A stretch of DNA of 64,000 nucleotides from Mesonia sediminis (GTDB lineage Bacteria > Bacteroidota > Bacteroidia > Flavobacteriales > Flavobacteriaceae), in NCBI RefSeq assembly GCF_042684705.1, contig NZ_JBHULZ010000023.1, positions 248,001-312,000 on the forward strand, written 5' to 3'. The notes under the pieces are model-generated. The model searched no databases. It was not told where the DNA came from and saw only the letters and a list, made by a program, of their open reading frames with translations. Both the position numbers and the translations under genes were made by a program. This document shows, in pieces, positions 42,656 through 51,358 of this stretch. Positions within the stretch are counted from its first letter, which is position 1. Each line of letters opens with the position of its first letter.

Positions 42656-43664
42656 GCGAAGTTTTAAAGATAAGGTCTTTTTAGTTTTAAAAGGATTGGC
42701 TATGGGTGCAGCCAACAAAGTACCCGGGGTCTCTGGTGGTATTGTTGCTTTTGTAGCAGGTTTTTATGAAGAATTTATCTATTCGCTTCAAAAATTCAAT
42801 CGAAAGGCGCTACTCTTACTTTACAAGAAGCGGTATAAAAGTTTTCTAAATTATGTAAACGCATCGTTTTTAGGTTTACTGGTCTTAGGAATGGTTATTA
42901 GTTATTTTTCAGTTTCCAAACTATTAGATTACTTCTTACTTCACTATGAGTTATATGTGTGGTCTGGCTTTTTTGGCATGATAATCGGTTCAATTTTTTA
43001 CATAGCAAAAGATTTCAAAGTTAAATCTCTCCGCCACGTGCTTTTTATAATTTTAGGATTATTAGTGGGTGGTGGTATAAGTCTGTTAGAACCGGCCACT
43101 GAGAATGACAACCTATGGTTTGTCTTTTTTTGTGGCGTTATTGGGGTTTCAGGAATGACCTTACCCGGACTTTCGGGGTCATTTATCTTAATACTAGTAG
43201 GCAATTATGTATTGCTCTTGGTTGACTCTGTAAATGCGCTCTTTGACACTTTAAAAGATCTAGCATCGTTAAATTTAGGTTTTCTTAAAGATCAAAAACG
43301 CGTACATTTATTAAAAATTCTAACCAGTTTTACCGCTGGCTCCTTGGTTGGGTTGGTCTCTCTCTCTCACCTGCTTGGTTATGTTCTCAAACACTATAAA
43401 AACATTACCTTCGCCACCATTATAGGCTTTATAACGGGATCTTTAGGCGTTGTTTGGCCATGGAAAGAAAAAGTCTATAAAATAGATATGCAAGGGCAAC
43501 GGTTAATAGATGCAAATGGAAATTTTATCATTGATAATTACAACAGATACTTACCTGATTTTCAAGACACTCAAAATTATATTGCTGTGGCTTTTATTTT
43601 TTTAGGTGTAATTTTAGTTTACGGATTAGGTCTCTACGGTGCAAATACAAAAAATTTAAAATAA
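42645..43664 (+). CDS. DUF368 polyprenyl-phosphate transporter, copy 2
   Basis: The 339 residues share the fold and both signatures with copy 1 (AANKVPGVSGGIVAF near 21 and GVSGMTLPGLSGSF near 165), but are only modestly similar overall. It has a longer soluble insertion near 285-310 (MQGQRLIDANGNFI). It overlaps copy 1 by 11 bases and abuts aroE, whose ATG shares one base with this stop. By family it is a PopT-type undecaprenyl phosphate flippase candidate. Which of the two copies is active is unknown. Confidence 0.9.
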   Translation: MQNKRSFKDKVFLVLKGLAMGAANKVPGVSGGIVAFVAGFYEEFIYSLQKFNRKALLLLYKKRYKSFLNYVNASFLGLLVLGMVISYFSVSKLLDYFLLHYELYVWSGFFGMIIGSIFYIAKDFKVKSLRHVLFIILGLLVGGGISLLEPATENDNLWFVFFCGVIGVSGMTLPGLSGSFILILVGNYVLLLVDSVNALFDTLKDLASLNLGFLKDQKRVHLLKILTSFTAGSLVGLVSLSHLLGYVLKHYKNITFATIIGFITGSLGVVWPWKEKVYKIDMQGQRLIDANGNFIIDNYNRYLPDFQDTQNYIAVAFIFLGVILVYGLGLYGANTKNLK

Positions 43665-44389
43665 TGAAAAAATACGGATTAATTGGTAAGGATATTGGGT
43701 ATTCAAAATCTAAAACTTTTTTTCAAGATAAATTTGTCCAAGAAAACTTTGATGGGACCTATGATAATTTCGAGTTAAACGAGATAGATGAGTTGCCCAC
43801 TGTATTAGCAAAAAATAACCTTGACGGATTTAATGTTACCATACCTTTTAAAGAAAGTATTATTCCTTATTTAGATGAATTATCTGATGAAGCTGCCAAA
43901 ATTAAAGCGGTGAATACCGTAAAAATAATTGATCAAAAAAAGATTGGTTACAACACAGATGCTTTTGGGTTTATGAAAGCCTTATTCCCTATTTTAGAAA
44001 GCAATCACAGTCGAGCATTAATATTAGGTACAGGAGGCGCCTCAAAAGCAGTAGCCTATACTCTTGAAGCTATGGGGATTGAATATAAGTTTGTAAGTAG
44101 ATCGCCTAAAGAAGGTCAATTGAATTATGAAGATTTAAACGAAAATGATATTACTGATCATAAACTTATAATTAATGCAACTCCACTAGGTACTTATCCA
44201 GATATTAAACAATCTCCCAAAATACCCTATGATGCCTTAAGTAAAACTCATCTCTTATACGATTTAGTATACAACCCTACATTAACTGAGTTTCTTGCAA
44301 AAGGGAAAATAAGAGGAGCAAAAATTGCTAATGGCCAAGCGATGCTGTTTCATCAAGCAAATCGATCTTGGACTATTTGGCAAGAATAA
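43664..44389 (+). CDS. aroE: Shikimate dehydrogenase
   Basis: NADPH-dependent reduction of 3-dehydroshikimate to shikimate. The 241 residues contain the substrate-binding SYSKSKTFF-like segment (GYSKSKTFFQDKF, 13-25), FNVTIPFKES near 57 with the catalytic lysine, the NADPH loop ILGTGGASKAVA near 124, NATPLGTYP near 170, and GQAMLFHQA near 225. It is slightly shorter than E. coli AroE, as usual in Bacteroidota. Its start overlaps the DUF368 stop by one base. Confidence 0.95.
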   Translation: MKKYGLIGKDIGYSKSKTFFQDKFVQENFDGTYDNFELNEIDELPTVLAKNNLDGFNVTIPFKESIIPYLDELSDEAAKIKAVNTVKIIDQKKIGYNTDAFGFMKALFPILESNHSRALILGTGGASKAVAYTLEAMGIEYKFVSRSPKEGQLNYEDLNENDITDHKLIINATPLGTYPDIKQSPKIPYDALSKTHLLYDLVYNPTLTEFLAKGKIRGAKIANGQAMLFHQANRSWTIWQE

Positions 44390-44465
44390 ATAATACTTTA
44401 GTAGATCTGCTCGTTTTTTAAGTTGCTAAAAGTTATTACTCTAAGCCGTTTAAAATTATATTTTT

Positions 44466-44497
44466 TTTGCAGAAACAAGCCTTTAATAGTATCTTTC
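44466..44497 (+). promoter_or_regulatory. Promoter of the DUF349 gene
   Basis: TTTG at 44466-44469, a 20-base spacer and TATCTTTC at 44490-44497 (one mismatch) give a good Bacteroidota promoter with a leader of about 30 bases. Confidence 0.5.
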
Positions 44498-44529
44498 CAC
44501 ATTATTTATGAACCTAAACATTGAAAAAT

Positions 44530-46512
44530 ATGTCTGATAAAGAAGCAAAACGAGAAAGTACTGAAAATCAAGAAAACATAGAAAAATCTAAGGATGTTCA
44601 GCAAAACATGCCAGCACCTGGGAGCGATACAGAAGAAATGGAGAAGCAAGCGACTGACGCTCAGACTAAAGCCAGTGCTACATCAGACCATAATTCAGAA
44701 CCAGAACAAGATTCAGATAAAATACATGATGAGTTAGATGAAACTTTGGCCGAAGAGAATGAAGATGAAGATTTACAAAAACGCCACGATATTGAAATGA
44801 AAGACTATCACGCCATGACTATGAATGAGTTAGTTATGGAGCTGGATGAGCTTTTAAAATCTGAGAAAATTCAAACAATACGCGACCACGTTCAAGAAAT
44901 CAAATTAGAATTTGATAGTAAATTTGATGAAGAAATGGAGCAGAAAAAGGAAGATTTCTTAGAAGAAGGCGGTAATATTATAGATTTTCATTATTCAAGT
45001 CCTACTAAAAAACGATTTAACGAGGTCTACTTTAAGTATAAAGAACAACGCAACAAGCATTATGAAGAGTTAAAGAAAAACTTAAATCAAAATCTTAAAG
45101 AGCGCTTGGCCATTATCGAAGAGCTAAAGGGAATGATTGGCGACAGTGCCGATATGAATAATAGTTTCGCAACATTCAAACAATTACAAGAGCGTTGGAA
45201 AAAAGCAGGGCCAGTACCTAGAGAAGATTATAAAGATATTTGGAGAACCTACCACCATCACGTTGAGGTGTTTTATGATTTTTTACATTTAGACCGTGAG
45301 TTTAGAGATCTAGACTTTAAGCACAACTTAGATCAAAAGTTAAAAATGATCGCTAGAGCGGAAGAACTCACCCAAGAGACTAACATTAATAGAGCGTTTA
45401 GAGAGCTACAAATGTTACATAAAATGTGGAAAGAAGAAGTAGGGCCTGTTGCCAAAGAATATCGAGAAGATATTTGGGAAAGGTTTAGTGCAGCCACAAA
45501 AAAAATTCACGAAAACAGGCAAGCTTATTTTGAAGAACTAGACAAGGCACGTGAGAAAAATCTTGAAAAAAAGAATGAAATAATTGACAGTATAAAAAAT
45601 ATTGCTCAAGAAGAAATCACCTCTCATAAACAAGCGCAAGCCAACATAAGAAAAATTGAATCTTTGCGCAATGAGTTTTTTAAAGCTGGTAAGGTACCAA
45701 AAAAAAATGCAGAAGAAAGCTGGAAACGTTTTAAGGAAAACGTAAGGTCTTTTAATAGAAAGAAAAATGCTTTCTATAAGAACTTGAAAAAAGAACAATA
45801 TGAGAATTTAAGCAAAAAACTTGAACTGGTACAAATTGCCGAAGAAAATAAAGATAATTTAGAGTTTAAAATAACCACTCCCATAATGAAACGCATTCAA
45901 AGTGAGTGGAAAAAAATAGGACACGTACCTAGAAAAGATAGTGATAAAATCTGGAAAAGATTTAAAAAAGCATGCAACCATTATTTCAATAGGCTTCACG
46001 AAAAGCAAAATGAAGAAAATAAAGATGAAATGCAGGCTTTTGAAAAGAAAAAAGAGTTACTTGAAAAGGTAAAAAACTTAACTCTTCCTCAAGATCACCA
46101 AGAAGCTCTTAAGCTTATTAAAGAGCAAATTAATATCTGGAAAGATTTAGGCCACGTACCTTTTAAAATGAAATACATTGAAGGTAAATTCAATAAAGCC
46201 CTAGATCAACTATTTAAACAATTAGATATCTCTAAGCGAGAATCGGAGCTTTTAAAGTACGAGAATAAATTACAATCTCTAGATCAAGCTGATGGTGCAG
46301 ATAAATTGAGAAAAGAAGAGTTTTTTATAAGAAAACGTATTGAAGAGACCGACCAAGAGATCATACAACTAGAAAACAATATGCAGTTCTTCTCCAATGC
46401 AGATGAAAGCAATCCTTTGGTTAAAGAAGTTTTAAAAAACATAGAAAGAAAAAAACAAGAATTAGGAACTTGGGAAGCCAAGTTAAAGAAACTTAGAAAT
46501 ATCGATAGTTAA
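44530..46512 (+). CDS. DUF349 repeat protein
   Basis: Highly charged, helical cytoplasmic protein of about 660 residues. The first 90 residues are acidic and disordered; the rest contains about five copies of the DUF349 three-helix repeat, each marked by a W-K-x-x-G-x-V-P core (WKKAGPVPRED, WKEEVGPVAKE, FFKAGKVPKKN, WKKIGHVPRKD, WKDLGHVPFKM). The end is a coiled coil (about 575-655). The family has no established function. The frame could begin nine bases earlier at a TTG; I prefer the ATG. It has its own promoter and a strong terminator. Confidence 0.85.
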   Translation: MSDKEAKRESTENQENIEKSKDVQQNMPAPGSDTEEMEKQATDAQTKASATSDHNSEPEQDSDKIHDELDETLAEENEDEDLQKRHDIEMKDYHAMTMNELVMELDELLKSEKIQTIRDHVQEIKLEFDSKFDEEMEQKKEDFLEEGGNIIDFHYSSPTKKRFNEVYFKYKEQRNKHYEELKKNLNQNLKERLAIIEELKGMIGDSADMNNSFATFKQLQERWKKAGPVPREDYKDIWRTYHHHVEVFYDFLHLDREFRDLDFKHNLDQKLKMIARAEELTQETNINRAFRELQMLHKMWKEEVGPVAKEYREDIWERFSAATKKIHENRQAYFEELDKAREKNLEKKNEIIDSIKNIAQEEITSHKQAQANIRKIESLRNEFFKAGKVPKKNAEESWKRFKENVRSFNRKKNAFYKNLKKEQYENLSKKLELVQIAEENKDNLEFKITTPIMKRIQSEWKKIGHVPRKDSDKIWKRFKKACNHYFNRLHEKQNEENKDEMQAFEKKKELLEKVKNLTLPQDHQEALKLIKEQINIWKDLGHVPFKMKYIEGKFNKALDQLFKQLDISKRESELLKYENKLQSLDQADGADKLRKEEFFIRKRIEETDQEIIQLENNMQFFSNADESNPLVKEVLKNIERKKQELGTWEAKLKKLRNIDS

Positions 46513-46521
46513 GAGGCAAAT

Positions 46522-46552
46522 AAAAAAGGGTGTTTAAACAACACCCTTTTTT
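46522..46552. terminator. Bidirectional terminator between DUF349 and ornithine aminotransferase genes
   Basis: A perfect 7-bp stem (GGGTGTT / AACACCC) with a 5-base loop is flanked by six A and six T. Confidence 0.92.
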
Positions 46553-46572
46553 ATTCCTCATATAATTACTCT

Positions 46573-47862
46573 TTATACTTGGTCTTCAAACTTAGATAAT
46601 GTTTTAGTAATAATAGCTATACACTCATCCAATTGCTCTTTGGTAATAACTAAAGGCGGAGCAAAACGAATAATATTTCCGTGTGTAGGCTTTGCTAGCA
46701 AGCCGTTTTCTTTTAAATCAACACAGATATTCCAAGCCGTACTGCTTTCTTCTATATCGTTAATTACAATTGCATTTAAAAGACCTTTACCTCTTACCAG
46801 CTTAACTACTTTAGAGTTGGCAATATATTTATTCATTTCTGCTCTAAAATAATTTCCAAGTTCGCGTGCATTTTGAATTAAATTTTCATCATACACCACT
46901 TCAAGTGCCGCAATAGCAGTTTCACATGCCACAGGGTTTCCTCCAAAGGTAGAACCGTGTTGCCCCGGCTGAATAACGTCCATAATTTCATTATCGGCTA
47001 AAACAGCAGAAACAGGATACACTCCACCCGACAAGGCTTTTCCTAAAATTAAAATATCTGGTCTTACATAAGTTTCAGATTGCTGCTCACATTTATTCTG
47101 GCAAGTACAATTACCACATACAGCTAATAAAGAACCCGTTCTAGCAATACCAGTTTGTATTTCGTCGGCGATGAATAATACACCATACTTTTTACATAGT
47201 TTTCGCGCCTCACTTAAATAGTCTTCGCTTGGAACAAACACCCCAGCTTCACCTTGTATAGGCTCGACCAAAAAACCGGCTACGTTAGGTGTATTTTTTA
47301 GTGCCTCTTCTAGTTGTTCTAAATTATCATAACCCACCTTTAAAAAACCAGGTGTGTAGGGCCCAAAATTTTTGCGTGCCCCCTCATCATTACTAAAGGA
47401 AATTACCGTTGTTGTTCTACCGTGAAAATTATTTTCAGCTACAATTATTTGCGCTTCATTTTCATGAATTCCTTTCTTTTCATAAGCCCATTTTCTACAA
47501 ATTTTAATAGCAGTTTCAACCGCTTCTGCACCTGTATTCATTGGCAGTAACTTATCAAAGCCAAAGTATTCTGTAGCAAATTTCTCATATTTACCAAGTA
47601 CATCATTGTGAAATGCACGAGAAGTAAGCGTTAAAGTTTCAGCTTGTTTAGTCATAGCCCCAATAATTTTTGGGTGACAATGACCTTGGTTTACGGCTGA
47701 GTAGGCCGATAAAAAGTCATAATATTTTTTATCTTCTACATCCCACATAAAAACTCCTTCACCTTTCTTTAATACGGCAGGTAATGGATGATAATTATGG
47801 GCACCGTGTTTTTCTTCTAACTCAATTGCTTGTTGAGATGATTTAATTGTTACAACTGACAT
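46573..47862 (-). CDS. rocD: Ornithine--oxo-acid transaminase with a cysteine-rich insertion
   Basis: PLP-dependent conversion of ornithine and 2-oxoglutarate to glutamate-5-semialdehyde and glutamate, linking arginine and proline metabolism. The 429 residues show the class III features: NTGAEAVETAIK near 109, LFIADEIQTGIARTG near 232, and PLP lysine in LILGKALSGGVYPVSA near 283. An insertion near 250-268 reads CGNCTCQNKCEQQ, with four cysteines, just before the PLP lysine; classical enzymes have a short unremarkable loop there. The gene is monocistronic. Confidence 0.93.
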   Translation of the reverse strand: MSVVTIKSSQQAIELEEKHGAHNYHPLPAVLKKGEGVFMWDVEDKKYYDFLSAYSAVNQGHCHPKIIGAMTKQAETLTLTSRAFHNDVLGKYEKFATEYFGFDKLLPMNTGAEAVETAIKICRKWAYEKKGIHENEAQIIVAENNFHGRTTTVISFSNDEGARKNFGPYTPGFLKVGYDNLEQLEEALKNTPNVAGFLVEPIQGEAGVFVPSEDYLSEARKLCKKYGVLFIADEIQTGIARTGSLLAVCGNCTCQNKCEQQSETYVRPDILILGKALSGGVYPVSAVLADNEIMDVIQPGQHGSTFGGNPVACETAIAALEVVYDENLIQNARELGNYFRAEMNKYIANSKVVKLVRGKGLLNAIVINDIEESSTAWNICVDLKENGLLAKPTHGNIIRFAPPLVITKEQLDECIAIITKTLSKFEDQV

Positions 47863-47993
47863 GCTTTTTTCTTTTTTCTTTCTTAAACTAAATTTGATTC
47901 CTGCTTATTGGGGAGAAATCACCCATTTTTTTGATATGTTTGCAAAATACTAAATGTTTAGGATAATCTAAACCTCTTCATCACAAAACTTAG

Positions 47994-48001
47994 TATTTTT
48001 G
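47994..48001 (+). promoter_or_regulatory. -7 box of rlmD, probably leaderless
   Basis: TATTTTTG fully matches TAnnTTTG and is followed by exactly four bases (AGCT) before the ATG. No TTG lies at the -33 distance. Confidence 0.45.
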
Positions 48002-48005
48002 AGCT

Positions 48006-49415
48006 ATGGCCAGAAGAAATAAAAACAAGATATTTGAAAATGTAGCGGTTACCGAGGCAGGAGCAAAAGGTAAAGCAGTTGCCAAAGCACCCGATGGTAA
48101 AGTTATTTTTATAGATAACGCTGTTCCTGGCGATATCGCAACAGTACGCACTTACAAGAAAAGAAAAGCCTATTATTTCGCTAAAGCAACTGAATTCGCA
48201 AAATTATCTGACAGAAGAACCGAACCAGAGTGTCAACATTTTGGCACTTGCGGAGGTTGTAAATGGCAGCATATGAATTATGAATCTCAATTGCATTTTA
48301 AAGAAAATGAGGTAATTAATCAGCTTACCCGTATTGGTAAGGTTAATCCACTAGAGGTTATTCCTATCTTAGGAAGCGAAAAGCAATATTTCTATCGAAA
48401 TAAAATGGAGTTTTCGTTTAGTGACAGCCGCTGGTTGACCTTAGATGAAATAAATAGCCAAAAAGAAATTGAAGATAGAAATGCGCTTGGTTTTCATATT
48501 CCTGGTATGTGGGATAAAATTCTAGACATTAAAAAATGTCATCTTCAACAAGACCCTAGTAATGCTATCAGGAATGGTATTAAAGGTTTTGCCAGCGAGC
48601 AGGACGTTAGCTTTTTTAATCCGCGTAAGCAGGAGGGCCTTCTACGCACTTTAATGATTAGAACCTCCTCTACAGGGGAAGTCATGGTTTTGGTACAATT
48701 TTTCTATAAAGATGAAGAGAAAATAAATTTAATTTTAGGCTATTTAAAAGATAATTTTCCTGAAATCACCTCGCTTTTATATGTCATTAATGAAAAAGGA
48801 AATGACACTATTTATGATCAAGAGGTATTGTGCTTTGCTGGACGAGATTATATTATCGAGGCAATGGAAGGCTTGCAGTTTAAGATTACAGCAAAATCTT
48901 TTTACCAAACCAACTCTGCCCAAGCCTATGAACTCTATAAAATAACACGTAATTTTGCTGAGTTAACGGGAAATGAATTGGTTTATGATTTATATACCGG
49001 TACAGGTACTATTGCACAGTTTGTTGCTAAAGAAGCTAAAAAAGTTGTTGGCGTTGAAGTGGTTCCCGAAGCCATCGAAGATGCCAAGGCGAATGCCAAA
49101 AATAACAATATAAAAAATACCGATTTTTTTGTAGGCGATATGCGTAAAGTCTTTACAAAAGACTTTATTGCACAAAATGGAACACCCGATGTTATAATTA
49201 CCGATCCGCCTAGAGAGGGTATGCATAAAGATGTGGTTGAGCAAATTATTAATATAAAACCCAAGCGTATTGTGTATGTAAGCTGTAATGCGGCCACTCA
49301 AGCTCGAGATTTACAAATGCTAGATGCGCTATACCAGGTAACAAAAACACAAGCAGTAGATATGTTTCCTCAAACCCATCACGTTGAAAACGTTGTACAA
49401 CTTGAATTACGATGA
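48006..49415 (+). CDS. rlmD: 23S rRNA (uracil-C5)-methyltransferase RlmD/RumA
   Basis: Iron-sulfur S-adenosylmethionine methyltransferase that modifies uridine C5 in 23S rRNA (U1939 in E. coli) or a related position. The 469 residues have an N-terminal TRAM domain (about 8-65), the 4Fe-4S cysteines in CQHFGTCGGCKWQ near 77-89, the SAM motif YDLYTGTGTIAQF near 326, the DPPREGMH motif near 400, and the catalytic cysteine in IVYVSCNAATQARDL near 420. It overlaps the next gene by four bases (ATGA). Confidence 0.94.
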   Translation: MARRNKNKIFENVAVTEAGAKGKAVAKAPDGKVIFIDNAVPGDIATVRTYKKRKAYYFAKATEFAKLSDRRTEPECQHFGTCGGCKWQHMNYESQLHFKENEVINQLTRIGKVNPLEVIPILGSEKQYFYRNKMEFSFSDSRWLTLDEINSQKEIEDRNALGFHIPGMWDKILDIKKCHLQQDPSNAIRNGIKGFASEQDVSFFNPRKQEGLLRTLMIRTSSTGEVMVLVQFFYKDEEKINLILGYLKDNFPEITSLLYVINEKGNDTIYDQEVLCFAGRDYIIEAMEGLQFKITAKSFYQTNSAQAYELYKITRNFAELTGNELVYDLYTGTGTIAQFVAKEAKKVVGVEVVPEAIEDAKANAKNNNIKNTDFFVGDMRKVFTKDFIAQNGTPDVIITDPPREGMHKDVVEQIINIKPKRIVYVSCNAATQARDLQMLDALYQVTKTQAVDMFPQTHHVENVVQLELR

Positions 49416-49927
49416 GAAATAGATCAATTATAGGTATTTTATTTTTGGCAATAATCAGTTTTTACGGATGTCAAAAAGATGATATTTGCTCTGGCGCTAC
49501 CCCTACTACACCTTTATTAGTCATTAAATTTTTAGACATCGAAAACCCTATTGAAGCCAAGACAGTTAATCGGCTTCAAGTTTATGACCAATTAAGTGTG
49601 AACCCTTTATTTGATTCACCTGTAACTGACTCAATTATTAAAATTCCACTTCAAACCAGGCAAAACAACACAAAGTTTATCTTTAAAAAAGATATTCCCG
49701 CCAATCCCGAGGGGATTGATAACGCTAATGCTGATAGCTTACAATTCACCTACGCGCCAGTAGAAGAATATGTGAATAGAGCTTGCGGTTTTAAAGTAGT
49801 CTTTTATGAATTAGAAGCATTTTTAACGCAAGAAAATCAAGATGAAAATTGGATAAAAAATTTTGAAGTTATACAACCCAACAACATTCTAAATGAACAA
49901 GAAACTCACCTTTATATTTATCATTAA
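49412..49927 (+). CDS. DUF6452 lipoprotein
   Basis: The 171 residues start with a lipoprotein signal (lipobox FYGC, cysteine 20, followed by QKDD). The domain contains DICSGATPTTPLLVIKF near 24-40, diagnostic of a small Bacteroidota family (DUF6452, from memory), and a conserved cysteine in NRACGFKVVFYE near 129 that could pair with the cysteine at 26. No enzymatic motif. It is coupled to rlmD upstream and overlaps the DUF6048 gene by 35 bases; the three-gene order recurs in Flavobacteriia, so the two exported proteins probably act together. Confidence 0.82.
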   Translation: MRNRSIIGILFLAIISFYGCQKDDICSGATPTTPLLVIKFLDIENPIEAKTVNRLQVYDQLSVNPLFDSPVTDSIIKIPLQTRQNNTKFIFKKDIPANPEGIDNANADSLQFTYAPVEEYVNRACGFKVVFYELEAFLTQENQDENWIKNFEVIQPNNILNEQETHLYIYH

Positions 49928-50591
49928 TTATTGTTTTTTTAGTTTGTACGGATTTTCACAAGAATCTGACTCACTAAGCGCTATTAAAACCCAAAATAAA
50001 TATGGTTTACGTGTTGGCGTTGATTTGGCTAATTTAACCCGTAGTTTTTTAGATAATGATTTCGAAGGAATTGAAATTGCTGCTGATTACAGAATTACCG
50101 AAAAATTATATTTGGCTGGGGAAATAGGAAGGGACAAAAAGAAATATGACGAAGATTACCTATATGGAGATACGCAGGGGCAATACCTTAAGCTAGGAGT
50201 AAACTATAATGCTTACGAAAACTGGGCTAATATGCAAAATGAAATTTATGCAGGTTTTAGATATGGCTATGCCAATTTTAATCAGCATCTAGAAGCCTTT
50301 GAAATATACAATACCAATCTATTTTTTCCCAGAGACTTAAGAACTGTTAACCGTGAATTTAAAGGTCTTTCAGCGCATTGGTTTGAAATTCAGGGTGGTG
50401 CAAAAGCCGAACTTTTTAACAATCTTTTTCTTGGCATACACCTTCAATTAAAAGTAATGCTTAATCAAAAAAAACCAGATGGTTTTGGAAATCTCTATAT
50501 CCCAGGGTTTAATCGCGTAAACGCTAATAGTGCCATAGGGGTTGGTTACGGTTATACTTTAAGCTACCTTATCCCTATAACTAAAAAGTAA
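49893..50591 (+). CDS. DUF6048 outer-membrane barrel-like protein
   Basis: The 232 residues have a signal peptide (about 1-23, ending YGFSQ) and regular amphipathic strands with paired aromatic ends (GLRVGVDLANLTRSF, LKLGVNYNAYENW, AGFRYGYANF, GYGYTLSYLIPI), compatible with a 10- to 12-stranded barrel. It starts within the last 35 bases of the DUF6452 gene, and the signal peptide shows that this overlap is real. Function is unknown. It ends four bases from the convergent kdsB gene, with no visible terminator between. Confidence 0.8.
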   Translation: MNKKLTFIFIINYCFFSLYGFSQESDSLSAIKTQNKYGLRVGVDLANLTRSFLDNDFEGIEIAADYRITEKLYLAGEIGRDKKKYDEDYLYGDTQGQYLKLGVNYNAYENWANMQNEIYAGFRYGYANFNQHLEAFEIYNTNLFFPRDLRTVNREFKGLSAHWFEIQGGAKAELFNNLFLGIHLQLKVMLNQKKPDGFGNLYIPGFNRVNANSAIGVGYGYTLSYLIPITKK

Positions 50592-50595
50592 AAAA

Positions 50596-51327
50596 TTAGT
50601 TAGCCCATTTTTTTCTTGCCTTTTCAAGATCTTCTGGTATATCAATACCAATTACAGGCTGGTCGGTAACTACCATTTTTATAGTTTTACCGTATTCTAA
50701 GTACCTAAGACATTCAATTTTTTCTGCAGCTTCTAAATCTAGCATAGGTAGATTAGCAAAATCGAGTAAGGCTTGTTTTCTAAAAGCATATATCCCAATA
50801 TGCTTGTAATGCGTGATCTTTTTATCTTCATCTCTAACAAATGGAATAACAGATCGAGAAAAATAAAGCGCTTTTTGATCTCTGTCTACAATCACCTTTA
50901 CATTGTTTGGATTTTCAATATCTTGTTTATCGTGCAGCGGTGTCATTAAAGATGCTAAATCTATTTCTTGTTTTGCATCTTTTTTAAAAACCTCAAGAAG
51001 TGACGCTAGAATGGTACCGGAGGTAAAAGGTTCATCTCCTTGTACGTTCACAACAATATCGGCGTCTATATGTGCCACCGCCTCAGCAATTCTATCGCTT
51101 CCACAAGCATGATCTTTGATACTCTTGAATGCTTTACCTCCATTTGTTGTGATCTCATTAAAAATAATATCACTATCGGTTACCACAATCACATCATCAA
51201 AAAGATTGGTATTGCAAGTAGCTTGATAGGTACGTAAAATAACACTAGCCCCACAAAGATCTTGCATTAATTTACCTGGAAAACGGCTGGCATCATAGCG
51301 TGCCGGAATCATCGCAATTACTTTCAT
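50596..51327 (-). CDS. kdsB: 3-deoxy-manno-octulosonate cytidylyltransferase
   Basis: Activates Kdo with CTP to CMP-Kdo for lipid A inner-core synthesis. From the ATG at 51327 the protein has 243 residues and begins with the typical MKVIAMIPARYDASRFPGK nucleotide-binding motif. Further marks are VQGDEPF near 96 with the catalytic aspartate, PNNVKVIVD near 132 and HKHIGIYAFRK-like YKHIGIYAFRK near 174. The frame is open for another 29 codons upstream, but that extension has no family similarity and would overlap the helicase gene; it is not used. The OstA-like gene at 37313 also serves the LPS pathway. Confidence 0.95.
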   Translation of the reverse strand: MKVIAMIPARYDASRFPGKLMQDLCGASVILRTYQATCNTNLFDDVIVVTDSDIIFNEITTNGGKAFKSIKDHACGSDRIAEAVAHIDADIVVNVQGDEPFTSGTILASLLEVFKKDAKQEIDLASLMTPLHDKQDIENPNNVKVIVDRDQKALYFSRSVIPFVRDEDKKITHYKHIGIYAFRKQALLDFANLPMLDLEAAEKIECLRYLEYGKTIKMVVTDQPVIGIDIPEDLEKARKKWAN

Positions 51328-51358
51328 ATTACAACTATTTTTGCCGAAATTTACGCAT

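Noticed and set aside
44521..44529. TTG start for the DUF349 protein
   Set aside because: An in-frame ATG follows three codons later, with no feature in the extra residues.
48983..49301. Two overlapping minus-strand frames of about 100 codons opposite rlmD
   Set aside because: Both are shadows of the conserved methyltransferase domain of rlmD; no start signal and no protein-like features.
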